Origin: Sediminibacterium sp. UBA657
GTDB lineage: Bacteria > Bacteroidota > Bacteroidia > Chitinophagales > Chitinophagaceae
Assembly: GCA_002299885.1 (NCBI GenBank)
Contig: DBOB01000031.1
Span: forward strand, 136,277-200,276
Length of the DNA: 64,000 nucleotides
Direction of reading: 5' to 3'
The notes below the pieces were generated by a model that saw only the letters and a program-made list of their open reading frames with translations, was not told where the DNA came from and made no database searches. This document shows, piece after piece, positions 63,841 through 64,000 of this stretch. A program made the position numbers and the translations under genes. Numbering within the stretch: the first letter of the stretch is position 1; every line of letters begins with the position of its first letter.

Positions 63841-64000
63841 ATGATGCGTTATACCTGGTTATGCTTGGTCCTAATACTATCTATTGAAAGCTTTGCTCAA
63901 GAGGATTCTACAAAGTCAATCAAAGTAAGTACCTATGTTGATATGTATTATAGTTATGATTTTTCAAATCCTATGAATTTTGAAAAACCAGATTACAATT
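63841..64000 (+). CDS. Partial outer-membrane porin-like protein (BBP2-type), cut by window end
   Basis: The first 53 codons are present. They give a signal peptide (MMRYTWLCLVLILSIESFAQ) and then KVSTYVDMYYSYDF, matching the first strand of putative beta-barrel porins of the BBP2 type. A TAACTTTA box ends at the base before the ATG. The remainder lies outside the window, so the family call is tentative. Confidence 0.6.
   Translation, partial: MMRYTWLCLVLILSIESFAQEDSTKSIKVSTYVDMYYSYDFSNPMNFEKPDYN

Noticed and set aside
1..64000. CRISPR array, tRNA, rRNA, prophage or transposon
   Set aside because: No regular spaced repeats, no cloverleaf-like sequences in the intergenic gaps, and no transposase, integrase or phage structural genes among the coding regions.

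Overview
The window looks like chromosome of a low-GC member of the Bacteroidota, most likely a Chitinophagales/Chitinophagaceae-type bacterium. The lineage is inferred from several signs. There are Por secretion (type IX) sorting domains of both types, a PorP/SprF protein, a GLPGLI protein, a carboxypeptidase-regulatory outer-membrane barrel, TonB receptors and a HmuY lipoprotein. Start sites are A-rich with no clear Shine-Dalgarno, and some promoters match the Bacteroidota consensus TTTG-N19-TAnnTTTG. No tRNA, rRNA, CRISPR array, insertion sequence, integrase, phage gene or plasmid gene was seen. It reads as ordinary, densely packed core/accessory chromosome, rich in secreted enzymes.

Layout. 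1-4.2 kb: a DPP-IV-type S9 peptidase and a class-C beta-lactamase-fold hydrolase. 4.2-5.7 kb: a minus-strand stress module (ECF sigma factor, membrane anti-sigma protein, Spy/CpxP-like protein). 5.7-8.9 kb: an abutting DUF1800-DUF1501 pair whose second member carries a type A type IX sorting domain. 9-20.5 kb: M28 peptidase, serine hydrolase, DoxX-like protein, NTF2-like protein, glycerophosphodiesterase, DUF3050 protein, S41 protease plus short asparaginase, DUF1684 protein, nucleotide-sugar dehydrogenase plus small HAD phosphatase, a YwaF-type membrane protein and a LuxR regulator. 20.5-27 kb: a tight minus-strand operon (amidohydrolase with a TolB-like propeller, sugar isomerase, penicillin-acylase-family hydrolase) whose end overlaps the LuxR gene. 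27-34.4 kb: outer-membrane barrel plus GLPGLI partner, TonB receptor, M24 peptidase. 34.4-36.9 kb: PiT phosphate transporter and its PhoU-like partner.

37-42 kb: a structured 350-bp intergenic region, a membrane-spanning protein with a periplasmic propeller-like part and a cytoplasmic DNA-binding-like tail, then a HmuR/HmuY-type haem uptake pair and a DUF4442 hotdog protein. 42-50 kb: sodium/solute symporter, small exporter, a Tat-type exported HisC-like aminotransferase, CDGSH protein, secreted class II cyclic-nucleotide phosphodiesterase, NTF2-like proteins, an AraC regulator and a duplicated-domain lipoprotein. 50-55.5 kb: a large PKD adhesin with a type B sorting domain directly followed by PorP/SprF. 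55.5-57.7 kb: threonine dehydrogenase and 2-amino-3-ketobutyrate ligase. 57.8-64 kb: fasciclin protein, a poorly characterised cluster of small membrane proteins, GapN, then a Rieske / b561-like / YceI group, a YkuK-like RNase H-fold protein and the start of a porin gene cut by the window edge.

Most genes serve envelope and periplasmic work: peptide, phosphodiester and amide hydrolysis, haem and metal uptake, surface adhesion and envelope-stress sensing. The least explained parts are the 58.5-59.7 kb small-membrane-protein cluster, the 37.2-38.6 kb membrane-spanning sensor-like protein with its structured upstream region, and the cytochrome b561-like/YceI group at the right end.
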